From CAYNQN01 sp964530525 (GTDB lineage Bacteria; Actinomycetota; Acidimicrobiia; Acidimicrobiales; Acidimicrobilacustridaceae): 6,067 nucleotides of DNA. The translations under genes were made by a program, and so were the position numbers. Where the stretch lies: positions 1 to 6,067 of the forward strand of contig CAZHBH010000093.1 of assembly GCA_964530525.1 (NCBI GenBank), given 5' to 3'. This document shows positions 5,807 through 6,067 of the stretch, in pieces. The number at the start of each line of letters is the position of its first letter. The first letter of the stretch is position 1. The notes beneath the pieces were generated by a model. It made no database searches. It had not been told where the DNA came from and was given only the letters and a program-made list of their open reading frames with translations.

Positions 5807-6067
5807 AGTGGCCCCGAGATGCCGCCGTCCTTGCGAACCCTCCAGAAGTGGATCGCCAGGAATATGACGGTCACGAAGGGTACGAACAAGACGTGGAGCA
5901 CGTACCACCGCAACAGGGTGTCGGTGCCGATCTCCCGGCCACCGAGCAAGACGAAGCGGACCTGTTCACCGAAGACAGGGGTGTACCCCATCATGTTGGT
6001 CCCCACCGTCACCGCCCACAGCGCAAGCTGGTCCCAGGGCAGCAGGTAGCCGGTGAACGACAGGAGG
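5803..6067 (-). CDS. qcrB: Cytochrome b N-terminal half (b6-like), C-terminal end only, 5' part outside the window
   Basis: This is the haem-binding half of a split cytochrome b, the quinol-oxidising membrane core of a cytochrome bc complex. Only the last 87 codons are present; the start lies beyond the right edge. The visible part begins with the very conserved SFTGYLLPWDQLA segment at the end of helix C and the start of the Qo-side loop, followed by WAVTVGTNM. It ends with helix D, which carries RWYVLHVLFVPF and IHFWRVRKDGG. The two helix D histidines (visible residues 58 and 73) are separated by 14 residues, the spacing known for cytochrome b6 rather than the 13 of mitochondrial cytochrome b. 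The protein stops right after helix D (ISGPL), so it is a split b6-type subunit. The stop codon overlaps the next start as ATGA. A GTG at 6012 is an internal valine, not the start. The family assignment is secure; the choice of symbol (qcrB or petB) is convention. Confidence 0.93.
   Translation of the reverse strand, partial: LLSFTGYLLPWDQLALWAVTVGTNMMGYTPVFGEQVRFVLLGGREIGTDTLLRWYVLHVLFVPFVTVIFLAIHFWRVRKDGGISGPL

Noticed and set aside
4646..6049. Long plus-strand open reading frame (467 codons)
   Set aside because: It is antisense to the Rieske and cytochrome b genes and shows no recognisable domain.

Overview
The window is a dense block of respiratory-chain genes, all on the minus strand and therefore read from right to left. 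Base composition is strongly GC-rich, with G or C favoured at third codon positions. There is no RNA gene, mobile element, CRISPR array or clear terminator. The GC-rich DNA, split cytochrome b, Actinobacteria-like style of short overlapping genes and TTG/GTG starts suggest a high-GC Gram-positive lineage. An actinobacterium outside the Streptomyces/Mycobacterium type, perhaps Acidimicrobiia-like, is my best guess, but this is inference without a database search.

Right part (6067 to 2939): a cytochrome bc complex (complex III) in transcription order: cytochrome b N-terminal half (cut by the window edge), cytochrome b C-terminal half (PetD-like, with a long charged and Gly-rich N-terminal extension), Rieske iron-sulfur protein, and membrane-anchored dihaem cytochrome c. 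The first two genes overlap by ATGA. A gap of 121 bases precedes the Rieske gene. The Rieske and cytochrome c genes overlap by TGATG.

Middle (2936 to 1944): an unrecognised three-helix membrane protein of about 330 residues, translationally coupled to the cytochrome c gene and ending five bases before nuoA. It is the best candidate here for something undescribed, probably an accessory subunit of the complex encoded around it.

Left part (1938 to 1): nuoA, nuoB and nuoC, the start of a complex I operon, joined by overlaps or a few bases. They are followed by an open reading frame that starts with TTG inside the nuoC stop codon and runs off the left edge. What is visible of that frame does not look like NuoD.

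The logic of the locus is continuous electron transfer. Complex I oxidises NADH and reduces quinone (probably menaquinone), the bc complex oxidises quinol, and the dihaem cytochrome c passes electrons on to a terminal oxidase not in the window. The close packing of complex III and complex I genes in one direction suggests co-expression.
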